Assembly (NCBI RefSeq): GCF_016902575.1
Contig: NZ_JACSNZ010000006.1
Location: 55,309-119,308 of the forward strand
Length of the DNA: 64,000 nucleotides
Direction of reading: 5' to 3'
From: Pseudoflavonifractor capillosus
GTDB taxonomy: Bacteria; Bacillota; Clostridia; Oscillospirales; Oscillospiraceae
Both the position numbers and the translations under genes were made by a program. This document shows, piece after piece, positions 56,041 to 64,000 of this stretch; within the stretch, counting starts at the first letter, position 1; every line of letters begins with the position of its first letter. The notes under the pieces are model-generated. The model had not been told where the DNA came from and did not search any database. It saw only the letters and a list, made by a program, of their open reading frames with translations.

Positions 56041-56889
56041 TTACAAATAACTTTGATAAATGCGTTTCATGGTCACGGCATCCTCCGCCTGGGTGCCGGC
56101 ACTCTCACAGATAAAGGTGGGGCTCCACCCCCGACGGGCCACTGCTTGGGCCAGCGGCTCCCAGGCTGGGCCATAGCCCCCGTCATCGTCAAAGGTGCGG
56201 TGGCACTTCTCCCCGCCGTTGGGGGTAAACTCGATGTGGGAGAAGTGGCTGTGGAAGCGGCTGGCTCGGTCTGCTCCCAGCTCCGATTCCATGCGGGATA
56301 GCATCCGCTCCACCGCCTCAGCCCCCTCATCGGCTCCCAGAGAGCGGGCGTAAAGGTGGCCAAAGTCCACGCAGGGAATGAGGCTCTCGTGTACCTGGCA
56401 CAGCCGCAGCACCTCGTCCAGATCCCCCAGCTGGTTGATTTTCCCCATGGTCTCCGGGCACAGAGTGATGTGGCCAAAGCCCTGATCCTCACACACTGCC
56501 ACGATCTCCTTCAAAAAGGGCAGAGCAATGGCCATGGCCTCCTCCCGGGTGCGTTTCATCAGAGCACCGGAGTGGATCACCACCCGTGTTGCCCCCATCT
56601 GGTCTGCCACCAGACAGCTGGAGGTGATATAGCCGATGGTCTTCTCCTGAGACTCCGGGTCTGGGTTTGCCAGGTTGATGAAGTAGGGGGCGTGGAGGGA
56701 CAGGGCAATCCCGTGCTCCCGGGCCTTTTGCCCCAGAGCCACAGCGGTGTCCTCCTTCACCCGCACCCCCTTGCCGCACTGGTACTCGTAGCAGTCCAGC
56801 CCCAGCTCTTGCAGCCACCGTGGCGCATCCACCGAAGACTTATAGGGGAAGCTCTCAGCATTGCCCGCAGGGCCGAATTTGGCACTCAC
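56041..56889 (-). CDS. AP endonuclease family 2 (Nfo-like) TIM-barrel protein
   Basis: The protein has 282 residues. Zinc-site residues of endonuclease IV are in place: His in LSLHAPYFINLA (about 64), VVIHSGAL (about 105), Glu in LCPETMGK (about 144), DFGHLYA (about 173) and HSHFSHIEFT (about 213). It probably repairs abasic DNA, though members of this fold also act as sugar isomerases. The start is GTG 56889, overlapping the yqeG stop by 4 bp. Confidence 0.88.
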   Translation of the reverse strand: MSAKFGPAGNAESFPYKSSVDAPRWLQELGLDCYEYQCGKGVRVKEDTAVALGQKAREHGIALSLHAPYFINLANPDPESQEKTIGYITSSCLVADQMGATRVVIHSGALMKRTREEAMAIALPFLKEIVAVCEDQGFGHITLCPETMGKINQLGDLDEVLRLCQVHESLIPCVDFGHLYARSLGADEGAEAVERMLSRMESELGADRASRFHSHFSHIEFTPNGGEKCHRTFDDDGGYGPAWEPLAQAVARRGWSPTFICESAGTQAEDAVTMKRIYQSYL

Positions 56890-57389
56890 AGCGTTTCACC
56901 TCCTGTGGACAGAAGCCGGAAGGGCAGCTCAATGGCATAACGCACATAGCGCCCCGGGTTGCCCGCCAAGCGAATGGGCTTGACCAAAATGGTGGTCACT
57001 CCCGCCCGGTTGCCCCCCAGTACATCGGTGAACACCTGATCTCCCACAATGGCAGTCTCCTGAGGCGTCACCCCCATCTGCTCCATAGCTTTGAAAAAGG
57101 AGGGTCTCTTGGGCTTGCCGGCATGGCCGATGTAGGGCACATCCAGCCCCTGGGCAAAGGTGCGGGGACGGGGCTCATGGCGGTTGTTGGACAGCACAAA
57201 CAGCTGCACGCCATGGGCAGCCAGATCGTCCCGCCACCGCTTCATCTTCTCGTCAGGTAAAGGCACCCCGTAGGGCACCAGGGTATTGTCCAGGTCTGCC
57301 AGCAGCAGCCGGATGCCCCGGCGCTGCAAAGCCTCCCCCGTCAACTCGTATACATTGTCAGCCATCAGGCTGGCTCGAAATAAGGGCAT
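56886..57389 (-). CDS. YqeG-family HAD phosphatase (class IIIA)
   Basis: The protein has 167 residues. Motif I LLADLDNTLVPYG (Asp32 region), VLSNNRHEP near 65, KPKRPSF near 92 and AIVGDQVFTDVLGGNRAG near 113 are complete. YqeG proteins act near ribosome biogenesis in Bacillus (neighbour of yqeH). AAGGTGAG precedes ATG 57389. It heads the yqeG-AP endonuclease-pepP operon. Confidence 0.9.
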   Translation of the reverse strand: MPLFRASLMADNVYELTGEALQRRGIRLLLADLDNTLVPYGVPLPDEKMKRWRDDLAAHGVQLFVLSNNRHEPRPRTFAQGLDVPYIGHAGKPKRPSFFKAMEQMGVTPQETAIVGDQVFTDVLGGNRAGVTTILVKPIRLAGNPGRYVRYAIELPFRLLSTGGETL

Positions 57390-57480
57390 AGCTCACCTTC
57401 TATTCTGCTCAAGCCGAGCATAAAATTCCAATGAGATATGTTATCACAAAACCACTTCACTCACAAGGGGGAAACCTACT

Positions 57481-58242
57481 ATGACCCAAGTGCTCCTGGC
57501 GGTGCATCCCTCCGCCAACCTCTCCCATCCCCAGGCCACCGCCGCACACATGGCCTATCGCATCGGGCCAGGCCCCAAGCTGCTGGGCATCCGACTGCCG
57601 CCCCAGCTGCGAGGGGGTGTGATGCTGCTGGACTGTCGGGACTGGGACGGCAGCGGCGACCCCATCCCCTGCTGCCGCCAAATTCTGTGGGAATGCCGCC
57701 ACCGGGGGTATTCCGGCATCATCTGCGACTTTGAGGGTGCCCCGGTGGGCAGCCTGAGCCGCCTCATCCACATCTTAGACCGAAACTGTCAGGCCCAGGG
57801 GTGGACGTTGGACGTGCCGGCCCAATTTTCCTCCTTCGCCCCGGGTGGACGGGTGCTCATCTCCTCGGTGGTCACCTCCGGCACTTTGCGGCGGCGGCTC
57901 CAGGAAGCAGTGGAACGGTACGGGGCACCCCGCACCACCCTGGCGGTGGAGTGGGCCAGAGAGGACTTCCCCCTCCCCGCCCAGCACCGGGGCACCCCCA
58001 TCTCCCGCCAACACCTGGAAGGACAGATCCAGCGCCTGCAACCGGCGATGTTCTATGACCGTGGGATGTGCCAGCACTACTACACCTACATGGCCGCCGG
58101 GGGACAGGCCCACTTCGTTCTCTATGACACCCCCCAATCCGTACACGCCAAGGTACAGCTGGCCCGGGATATGCACCTGGGGGCAGTTCTCCTCCCCGGC
58201 CCTGATGTGGAGGGCTGCCTGGAACAAATCCTGACAACATAG
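57481..58242 (+). CDS. Unknown protein with GH18-like barrel features
   Basis: The protein has 253 residues. GYSGIICDFEGAPVG (near 79) resembles the strand-4 DxxDxE region of GH18 chitinase-like barrels, and DLRRGGV-type (LRGGVMLLDCRDWDG) text starts the barrel. Only Asp and Glu of the catalytic pattern are seen, so activity is uncertain. No signal peptide is visible, so it stays in the cell or in the spore. GGGGGA precedes the ATG, and terminator 58244 ends it. Divergent from yqeG. A spore cortex role would be a guess. Confidence 0.6.
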   Translation: MTQVLLAVHPSANLSHPQATAAHMAYRIGPGPKLLGIRLPPQLRGGVMLLDCRDWDGSGDPIPCCRQILWECRHRGYSGIICDFEGAPVGSLSRLIHILDRNCQAQGWTLDVPAQFSSFAPGGRVLISSVVTSGTLRRRLQEAVERYGAPRTTLAVEWAREDFPLPAQHRGTPISRQHLEGQIQRLQPAMFYDRGMCQHYYTYMAAGGQAHFVLYDTPQSVHAKVQLARDMHLGAVLLPGPDVEGCLEQILTT

Positions 58243-58243
58243 A

Positions 58244-58279
58244 AAAAGACCGTTGCAGAACCCTCTGCAACGGTCTTTT
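58244..58279. terminator. Terminator between the unknown gene and rpsU
   Basis: Perfect 15-bp stem with a 6-nt loop, flanked by A and T runs; it can serve both convergent genes. Confidence 0.88.
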
Positions 58280-58285
58280 AGCTCA

Positions 58286-58468
58286 TCAATAGAACTTCTT
58301 GCGGTTCTTACGAGCGGCCTCGCTCTTCTTACGGCGCTTGACGCTGGGGCTGTCGTAGAACTCGCGCTTACGCACCTCAGCCAGCACGCCGGACTTGGCG
58401 CAGCTGCGCTTGAAACGCTTCAGAGCGTTCTCCAGAGACTCGCCCTCACGGACATGAATTTCGGACAT
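58286..58468 (-). CDS. rpsU: 30S ribosomal protein S21
   Basis: Small basic protein near the mRNA exit on the 30S subunit, 60 residues. [20 protein letters not shown] and the Arg/Lys tail [17 protein letters not shown] are typical. It is alone, with an exact-consensus promoter at 58547-58575. Confidence 0.97.
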   Translation of the reverse strand: MSEIHVREGESLENALKRFKRSCAKSGVLAEVRKREFYDSPSVKRRKKSEAARKNRKKFY

Positions 58469-58546
58469 CTATATTTCCCTCCCTCCGAGGCATCCGGCTT
58501 GATCCAGGATGCTTTAAGGGCCATTCGATATGGCTTTAACAGTGGT

Positions 58547-58575
58547 ATTATATGAAAAACAACTCCACTTGTCAA
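58547..58575 (-). promoter_or_regulatory. Promoter of rpsU
   Basis: Minus strand TTGACA, 17 bp, TATAAT: perfect consensus. The AT-rich gap 58469-58788 otherwise contains only the promoter of the surface protein gene at 58725-58754. Confidence 0.85.
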
Positions 58576-58724
58576 CCACTATTTCTTATTTTATAAAACG
58601 GGTCTGTTTTGGTATGTTTTTCCCTCAAAAACCTCAGTCATCCCCTCATCCCGTATCTTTTGTTCCACAACCAGAAAATTCGCATATATTCTTCAAATTT
58701 TTGGTGAAATTTTCTCATTCCCCA

Positions 58725-58754
58725 TTGTATCTCACCATCTGCCTATGATATAAT
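58725..58754 (+). promoter_or_regulatory. Promoter of the surface protein gene
   Basis: TTGTAT, 18 bp, TATAAT, 34 bp before ATG 58789. Confidence 0.7.
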
Positions 58755-58788
58755 AGAGCCACTCTTATGGAAAGGAATGGAGACACAC

Positions 58789-61023
58789 ATGAAACCAATC
58801 AGCTTACGCATGATCGCGCTCTCCCTGGCAGGTGCACTGGTCCTGTCCATTGGCGTGTCCGGTGTGGCATATGCCGAGCCCGGAACGTTACCACCCGTGA
58901 ACGCCTTGGGCACCAACCAGGAGCTGGTGGCTATGCTGGAGCAGACCAACCCTAAGACCTATGTGGCCCACGATGACATCATCATCACTCAACCGCAGTT
59001 TGAGGAGATCGGTGCAAAAGCCCGGGAGGTCACCGACGGCATTACTGATGACTTCCAGAAAGTGGTCGCTATTGAGGACTTTGTCAACAGGCACATCACG
59101 TATTCTACCAATGTTGCAGATCAAAACGCCTACACTGCCTTTACGGAGAAAAAAGGAATCTGCCAGGCCTATTCCAACCTGACCAAGGCCATGCTCTCCT
59201 ATCTGGGCATCCCCTGTGTCCTGGTCAACGGAAATTCCTCCGGCGGCGGCCACGCCTGGAACATGGCCTATACAGAAAATGAAGGATGGATCTTTGTGGA
59301 CTCCACCTACAGCTGGGATATAGTGAGCACCGATGTAGCAGAGTTTAGCAAGAGTCATCAGCCGTATTATTGTGACAGCATCCAGGAAAAAGAGGGAGAC
59401 TACATTTTCACCTACTTCAATGGCGTGGCTGTCCGCGACTATCTGGGTAACGATACCACGTTGGACATTCCCGACAAGTTCCGGGACGTTTCCACCACTG
59501 CGCTGGATGTCGATGTACGTAATTGGGCCAATGCCGACACTTTCAAAAGCATCTCCTTCCCCGCCACCCTGAAAAACATCGACCAAATTGACTATGCCTT
59601 CAACAGCTTTACCAGCCTGGAGGAGTTCCAGGTGGCCGAAGACAACCCCTTCTTCACCTCTGAGGATGGCGTACTCTACAACCGCGATCAGACTCAGCTG
59701 TTGGTCTATCCCGCTGGAAAGACAGACAAAGCCTTCCAGGTGCCTGACACCGTCACCACCTTGGGCGAGTGTGTGTTCCAGAAAAATGCCAACCTCAAGC
59801 ACGTTCTCATTTCCGACAAGGTGGCTGTACCTGCCAAGGGTGGGTTGTTCTACGACAATAACACCATCACGGTATACGCTTCTGCTACTAGCCCCGCCGG
59901 TCAGTATGCGACGAACAACAACATCACCTTGAAAGATCCTGATGCATTCCCCACGCACATTCACAACCTCACCGCAGTACCCAAAAAGGATTCCACCTGC
60001 ACCGTCAAGGGCAACATTGACTACTGGTACTGCAAGGGGTGCGACAAGTACTTCTCCGACGCTGAGGCCAAGACCGAGATCAGCAAGGACAAGACCGAGC
60101 TGCCCCTGGCCCAACACAAGACCCAGCTTGTGGGTAAGAAAGATGCCACCTGCACCCAGGAGGGCTACACCGGCGATCTGGTGTGTACCGAGTGTAAGAC
60201 TGTGGTAGAGAAAGGCGAGGCCATTGCCAAGCTGCCTCACACCACCCAGCTGGTGGGCAAGAAAGATGCCACCTGTACCCAGGAGGGCTACACCGGCGAT
60301 CTGGTGTGTACGGAGTGCGACACCGTGGTGGAAAAGGGCGAGACCATCCCCGCCAAGGGCCACAACTATGAGGACGGCGTGTGCACCGTGTGCGGCGCTG
60401 AAGATCCCGACCATGTGGAGCCCACCGATCCTGTGGAGCCTTCCCAGCCCGTGCAGCCCTCCCAGCCTGTGGAGCCTTCCGAGAAACCTCAGGGCACCGT
60501 GACGTTGGACAACAACACCGGCTATCAGATCACCACAGGCAACGCCGACAAGGTGTTTGACAAGAACACGGTCATCGCCGTGGAGTCCGTCACTGCTGGC
60601 AATATCTATACCACCGTGGAGAAAGCCCTTAAGGGCGTGGTGGCTGATATGAAGGACACAGCCATTCTGGAGATCACCGCCACCCTGGACGGCAAGAGCG
60701 TCCAGCCCGACGGCAATGTGACTATGACCTTCCAGATCCCCCAGCACCTGTCCGTTGACCACCTGAAGCTGTACTATGTGGCAGAAAATGGTGAGAAGGA
60801 AGAGATCGCCATCACCGTGAACAAGGATGCCCGCACCGCCACCGCCAGCCTGGAACACTTCAGCACCTATGTGCTGGCCAACGTGGTGGTGGACGAGGAC
60901 GGTAGTAAGGTGCCTCCCACTGGAGACAACAGCCAAGTGATGGTATATGCGTCTGTGCTGGCTCTGGCTGCCGCAGCCTTCATTATCATTTCCGCCGTAG
61001 CTGTGAAAAAGCGCACCCGCTAA
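58789..61023 (+). CDS. Sortase-anchored transglutaminase-like surface protein
   Basis: The protein has 744 residues from ATG 58789 (GGAG 6 nt upstream; the ATG at 58777 has no proper site). The order is: signal peptide ending AYA (about 29); transglutaminase-like domain with Cys125 (GICQAY), His155 (GGGHAW) and Asp171 (FVDST); a leucine-rich-repeat-like segment (245-370); Cys-rich modules including two 41-residue repeats; a Pro/Glu linker (PVEPSQPVQPSQPVEPSE); and a C-terminal domain. A sorting signal follows: VPPTGDNS, hydrophobic helix, KKRTR. Unlike the 4503 protein it is wall-anchored. Likely a cell-surface peptide-processing protein; substrate unknown. Confidence 0.88.
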   Translation: MKPISLRMIALSLAGALVLSIGVSGVAYAEPGTLPPVNALGTNQELVAMLEQTNPKTYVAHDDIIITQPQFEEIGAKAREVTDGITDDFQKVVAIEDFVNRHITYSTNVADQNAYTAFTEKKGICQAYSNLTKAMLSYLGIPCVLVNGNSSGGGHAWNMAYTENEGWIFVDSTYSWDIVSTDVAEFSKSHQPYYCDSIQEKEGDYIFTYFNGVAVRDYLGNDTTLDIPDKFRDVSTTALDVDVRNWANADTFKSISFPATLKNIDQIDYAFNSFTSLEEFQVAEDNPFFTSEDGVLYNRDQTQLLVYPAGKTDKAFQVPDTVTTLGECVFQKNANLKHVLISDKVAVPAKGGLFYDNNTITVYASATSPAGQYATNNNITLKDPDAFPTHIHNLTAVPKKDSTCTVKGNIDYWYCKGCDKYFSDAEAKTEISKDKTELPLAQHKTQLVGKKDATCTQEGYTGDLVCTECKTVVEKGEAIAKLPHTTQLVGKKDATCTQEGYTGDLVCTECDTVVEKGETIPAKGHNYEDGVCTVCGAEDPDHVEPTDPVEPSQPVQPSQPVEPSEKPQGTVTLDNNTGYQITTGNADKVFDKNTVIAVESVTAGNIYTTVEKALKGVVADMKDTAILEITATLDGKSVQPDGNVTMTFQIPQHLSVDHLKLYYVAENGEKEEIAITVNKDARTATASLEHFSTYVLANVVVDEDGSKVPPTGDNSQVMVYASVLALAAAAFIIISAVAVKKRTR
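60115..60360 (+). repeat. Two tandem 123-bp repeats within the surface protein gene
   Basis: Units 60115-60237 and 60238-60360 each encode 41 residues with the shared text QLVGKKDATCTQEGYTGDLV and CTEC, and are nearly identical at DNA level. A diverged copy precedes them (59950-60114). They could vary in copy number. Confidence 0.85.
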
Positions 61024-61060
61024 TCCCCCTGTGTGTTCTCTCACAAGTCCATAGCAAACC

Positions 61061-61397
61061 AAAACCCCTGGAAGCTGACGCTTCCAGGGGTTTTGAGCGT
61101 GTCGAAAACTTCGACACGCTTCTCAAAAATGCGAGCATTTTTTCGAGGGGATGCAGCCCGCTGCATGCAGCCTTGGGTCAACGGGCGACCCAAGGCCACA
61201 CTGGCGGGCTGAGAAGTGTTTTTTCCGATGCACATGTCCCCGAAAAAAACAGATTTCAATTTGTTTTCCCGCCTACGGGCGGGAAAACTCTGCCGAGGGC
61301 TTTCCCCCATGCAAGATGGCCACAACTTCTTGCATAACTTTAGTGTTTTTTGACAGTCTGCAAAACCCCTGGAAGCTGACGCTTCCAGGGGTTTTTT
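61061..61397. repeat. Hairpin-packed intergenic repeat block
   Basis: Two identical copies of a 34-bp palindrome (61061-61094, 61362-61395; 15-bp stem, TGAC loop) flank about 265 bp with further perfect stems: 61096-61120, 61125-61142, 61171-61195 (9 bp), 61263-61288 (11 bp) and 61310-61334. No coding sequence with a ribosome site is present. Copy ends carry T-runs, so each can act as a terminator (surface gene on plus, leuS on minus). It looks like a mobile or amplified REP-like element. Confidence 0.75.
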
Positions 61398-61414
61398 CTA
61401 ATCTACAAAGGAGA

Positions 61415-63856
61415 TCAGGGCTTCACAATGAGGTTAACCAGACGGCCGGGCACCACAATGGTCTTCACCAGGTTCATGCCCTGGGTGAACTTCTGTACCT
61501 TCTCGTCGGCCTGAGCGGCGGCCACGATGGCGTCGTTGTCGGCATCGGCAGGCACCTGGATGTTGGCACGCACCTTGCCGTTGACCTGCACCACCAGGTT
61601 GAGGACACTGGCCACAGTCTTGCTCTCGTCGTACTCCGGCCAGGGCTGCTGGCAGACAAAGCCCAGCTGAGCGTTGTAACCCAGCATCTCCCACAGCTCC
61701 TCGGCAATGTGGGGAGCGAAGGGGGACAGGATGGTGATGAGGGCCTTCATATCGCCCTTGGTGCAGCCATTCTGGCCGAACTCGTTGACCAGACTCATCA
61801 TGGCGGCAATGGCGGTGTTGAACTTCATGCCCTCGATGTCGTCGGCCACCTTCTTGATGCACTTGTGGAGGGAGGCGGCGTTGGCCTGGGACTGGTTCTC
61901 GTCGTCCTTGCAGCTCTCAGCCAGGTTCCACACCTTGTCCAGGAACCGCTTACAGCCCTTCACGGCGTTGTCAGACCACACAGCGGCCTGCTCAAAGTCG
62001 CCGATGAACATGATATACAGCCGCAGGGTATCGGCGCCGTACTGGGCCACGATGTCGTTGGGGTTGACCACATTGCCCCGGGACTTGGACATCTTCTCGC
62101 CGCCCTCGCCCAGGATCATGCCGTGGCTGGTGCGCTTCTGATAGGGCTCCTTGGTGGGCACAACCCCGATGTCGTAGAGGAACTTGTGCCAGAAGCGGGA
62201 GTAGAGCAGATGCAGGGTGGTGTGCTCCATGCCGCCGTTATACCAGTCCACGGGAGCCCAGTAGTCCAGGGCCTCCTTGGAGGCCAGGGCCTTGTCGTTG
62301 TGGGGGTCCATATAGCGCAGGTAGTACCAGCTGGAGCCAGCCCACTGGGGCATGGTGTCGGTTTCCCGACGGGCGGGGCCACCGCACTTGGGACAGGTGG
62401 TGTTGACCCAGTCGGTCATCTTGGACAGGGGGGACTCGCCGTCGTCGGTGGGCTCGTAGCTGTCCACATCGGGCAGCAGCAGGGGCAGCTGATCCTCGGG
62501 CAGAGGCTCCCAGCCGCACTTGTCACACCACACCATGGGGATGGGCTCGCCCCAGTACCGCTGGCGGGAGAACACCCAGTCACGGAGCTTGAAGTTGACC
62601 TTGGCCTCGCCAATGCCCTTCTCCTCCAGCCACTTGGTAATGGCGGGGATGGCATCCTTGACCGTCATGCCATTGAGGAAGTCGGAGTTGACCATGATGC
62701 CGGTCTCGTCCTTGGCGGTGAAGGCGGCCTGCTGCACGTCCTCACCGCCGGACACCACCTCGATGATGTCGCAGCCGAACTTCTTGGCAAAGGCCCAGTC
62801 ACGGTCATCGTGGGCGGGCACGGCCATGATGGCGCCGGTGCCGTAGGTGGAGAGCACATAGTCAGAGATGAAGATGGGGATCTCCTTGCCGTTGACGGGG
62901 TTGATACCTGCCACGCCGGAGAGCTTCACGCCGGTCTTCTCCTTGCTCAGCTCGGCACGCTCCAGATCGGACTTGGCAGCGGCGGCACGCTGGTAGGCCT
63001 CCACCTCGTCCACGTTGTTCAAAAGGCCCTTCTCCTTCCACTCTGCCACCAGGGCGTGCTCAGGAGCCAGCACCATGTAGGTGGCGCCGAACAGGGTGTC
63101 AGGGCGGGTGGTAAAGACCACAATGGGGTCACCGTTGGTGGAGTGGAAGGTGACCTCGGCACCGGTGGAGCGACCGATCCAGTTGCGCTGCTGGGTCTTG
63201 ACCCGCTCGATGAAATCCACCTCGTCCAGATCGTCAATGAGGCGCTGGGCGTACTCGGTGATCTTCAGCATCCACTGGCTCTTCTCCTTCCGGATGACGG
63301 GGGAGCCACAGCGCTCACACACACCGTCCACCACTTCCTCGTTGGCCAGCACACACTTACAGGAGGTGCACCAGTTCACCGGCATGGTGGCCTTGTAGGC
63401 CAGGCCGTGCTTGTACAGCTGGAGGAAAATCCACTGGGTCCACTTATAGTACTTGGGGTCGGTGGTGTCGATGACCCGATCCCAGTCAAAGCCAAAGCCC
63501 AGCATTTTCAGCTGGCTGGTAAAGTTCTGGATGTTGTCATGGGTCACCTTGGCGGGGTGGATGTGGTTTTTGATGGCGTAGTTCTCGGTGGGCAGGCCGA
63601 AGGCATCAAAGCCCATGGGGAACAGGACATTGTACCCATCCATACGCTTTTTGCGGCAGACGATGTCCATGGCGGTATAGGGCCGGGGATGGCCCACGTG
63701 CAGGCCCTGGCCGGAGGGATAGGGGAACTCCACCAGGCCATAAAACTTCTTTTTCTCGCTGTTATCGTGGGCGGCGTAGACCTTAGCTTCCTCCCACTTC
63801 TTCTGCCACTTGGGCTCCAGGTTGGCAAAATCGTACTTCAACTTCCACACTTCCAT
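61415..63856 (-). CDS. leuS: Leucyl-tRNA synthetase
   Basis: Charges tRNA-Leu, 813 residues. The class I motif [20 protein letters not shown] is near residue 47, the CP1 editing domain has [13 protein letters not shown] near 233, and KMSKS is [10 protein letters not shown] near 573. Two zinc-like Cys clusters ([17 protein letters not shown]) are near 163. ATG 63856 is used here; an in-frame TTG five codons later would give the usual KYDF start and has GGAAG 8 nt upstream, so the true start is open. Promoter at 63927. Confidence 0.96.
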   Translation of the reverse strand: MEVWKLKYDFANLEPKWQKKWEEAKVYAAHDNSEKKKFYGLVEFPYPSGQGLHVGHPRPYTAMDIVCRKKRMDGYNVLFPMGFDAFGLPTENYAIKNHIHPAKVTHDNIQNFTSQLKMLGFGFDWDRVIDTTDPKYYKWTQWIFLQLYKHGLAYKATMPVNWCTSCKCVLANEEVVDGVCERCGSPVIRKEKSQWMLKITEYAQRLIDDLDEVDFIERVKTQQRNWIGRSTGAEVTFHSTNGDPIVVFTTRPDTLFGATYMVLAPEHALVAEWKEKGLLNNVDEVEAYQRAAAAKSDLERAELSKEKTGVKLSGVAGINPVNGKEIPIFISDYVLSTYGTGAIMAVPAHDDRDWAFAKKFGCDIIEVVSGGEDVQQAAFTAKDETGIMVNSDFLNGMTVKDAIPAITKWLEEKGIGEAKVNFKLRDWVFSRQRYWGEPIPMVWCDKCGWEPLPEDQLPLLLPDVDSYEPTDDGESPLSKMTDWVNTTCPKCGGPARRETDTMPQWAGSSWYYLRYMDPHNDKALASKEALDYWAPVDWYNGGMEHTTLHLLYSRFWHKFLYDIGVVPTKEPYQKRTSHGMILGEGGEKMSKSRGNVVNPNDIVAQYGADTLRLYIMFIGDFEQAAVWSDNAVKGCKRFLDKVWNLAESCKDDENQSQANAASLHKCIKKVADDIEGMKFNTAIAAMMSLVNEFGQNGCTKGDMKALITILSPFAPHIAEELWEMLGYNAQLGFVCQQPWPEYDESKTVASVLNLVVQVNGKVRANIQVPADADNDAIVAAAQADEKVQKFTQGMNLVKTIVVPGRLVNLIVKP

Positions 63857-63926
63857 TCAGCGGGAGCGTACACTCCCAAAAATAGTATCTGACCTCCCCA
63901 GAGGGGAGAAGTTTCACAGTCCTTTG

Positions 63927-63955
63927 ATTATACCGTATTTTCCAGCTGTTTTCAA
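63927..63955 (-). promoter_or_regulatory. Promoter of leuS
   Basis: Minus strand TTGAAA, 17 bp, TATAAT, about 70 bp before ATG 63856. The short leader carries two small GC hairpins but no T-box. Confidence 0.75.
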
Positions 63956-64000
63956 CTGCTTCTTGCAGTCCACCCCCGATTCCTCCCCCGGCTTTCACCC

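Noticed and set aside
58888..61062. 724-residue open frame antisense to the surface protein gene
   Set aside because: Antisense shadow with repetitive Gly/His text; the plus strand has signal peptide, triad and sorting signal.
61061..61397. CRISPR array
   Set aside because: Only two repeats, spaced 301 bp, and the repeats are terminator-like palindromes with T-runs; no cas genes nearby.

Overview
The window is about 64 kb of GC-rich, densely coding chromosome from a spore-forming, strictly anaerobic Clostridia-type Firmicute. The best guess from gene content and style is the Oscillospiraceae (relatives of Flavonifractor, Pseudoflavonifractor or Lawsonibacter). The basis is strong AGGAGG-type ribosome sites, consensus sigma-A promoters, a T-box and a SAM-I riboswitch, RqcH, MrnC, TmcAL, spoVAD/spoVAE behind a forespore-type promoter, FeoA/FeoB, acetate kinase and a CD1247-type protein beside efp. 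I see no rRNA, tRNA, CRISPR array, transposase or prophage. The genus is inference only.

Layout. 1-2600 (minus): a str operon of an L7Ae-like protein, rpsL, rpsG and fusA (truncated by the window start), divergent from gltX. 4240-6660: an AT-rich transglutaminase-like gene facing a membrane protein. 6677-11471 (minus): rqcH and mrnC, an unassigned structured small RNA, then mazF, alr and a lipoprotein in Bacillus-like order but with no antitoxin gene. 11590-16831: T-box, pheS-pheT, and purF behind an unusual promoter-plus-terminator leader. 16887-25789: methyltransferase, ecfA1-ecfA2-ecfT-truA, a beta-propeller-like membrane protein, a CvpA protein and a ClpE-like unfoldase. 25846-33522: a 47-residue zinc-ribbon gene, icd, an NSS transporter, a HAD phosphatase, and an operon of zinc-ribbon protein, acyl-ACP thioesterase and CtpE-type P-ATPase.

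33617-36570: spoVAD-spoVAE and riboswitch-controlled metK. 36634-37519: a divergent HTH regulator and SLOG-family gene around three near-identical operators. 37557-48872: feoB/feoA, surface 5'-nucleotidase, rhomboid-like protein, pepT, tmcAL, ackA, a DUF3795 membrane protein and gdhA. 49084-53632: RluA-type pseudouridine synthase, rhomboid protease and a large ABC exporter. 53734-58242: CD1247-like, efp, pepP, AP-endonuclease family and yqeG genes, then a divergent unknown. 58286 to the end: rpsU, a sortase-anchored transglutaminase surface protein, a 340-bp hairpin-packed repeat block and leuS.

Most genes are housekeeping: translation and its quality control, one-carbon and purine supply, nitrogen and acetate metabolism, iron uptake and sporulation. 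The least explained parts are the small RNA at 8931-9117, the HTH/SLOG pair with its operator triplet at 36634-37519, the hairpin block at 61061-61397, the purF leader, and the antitoxin-less mazF.
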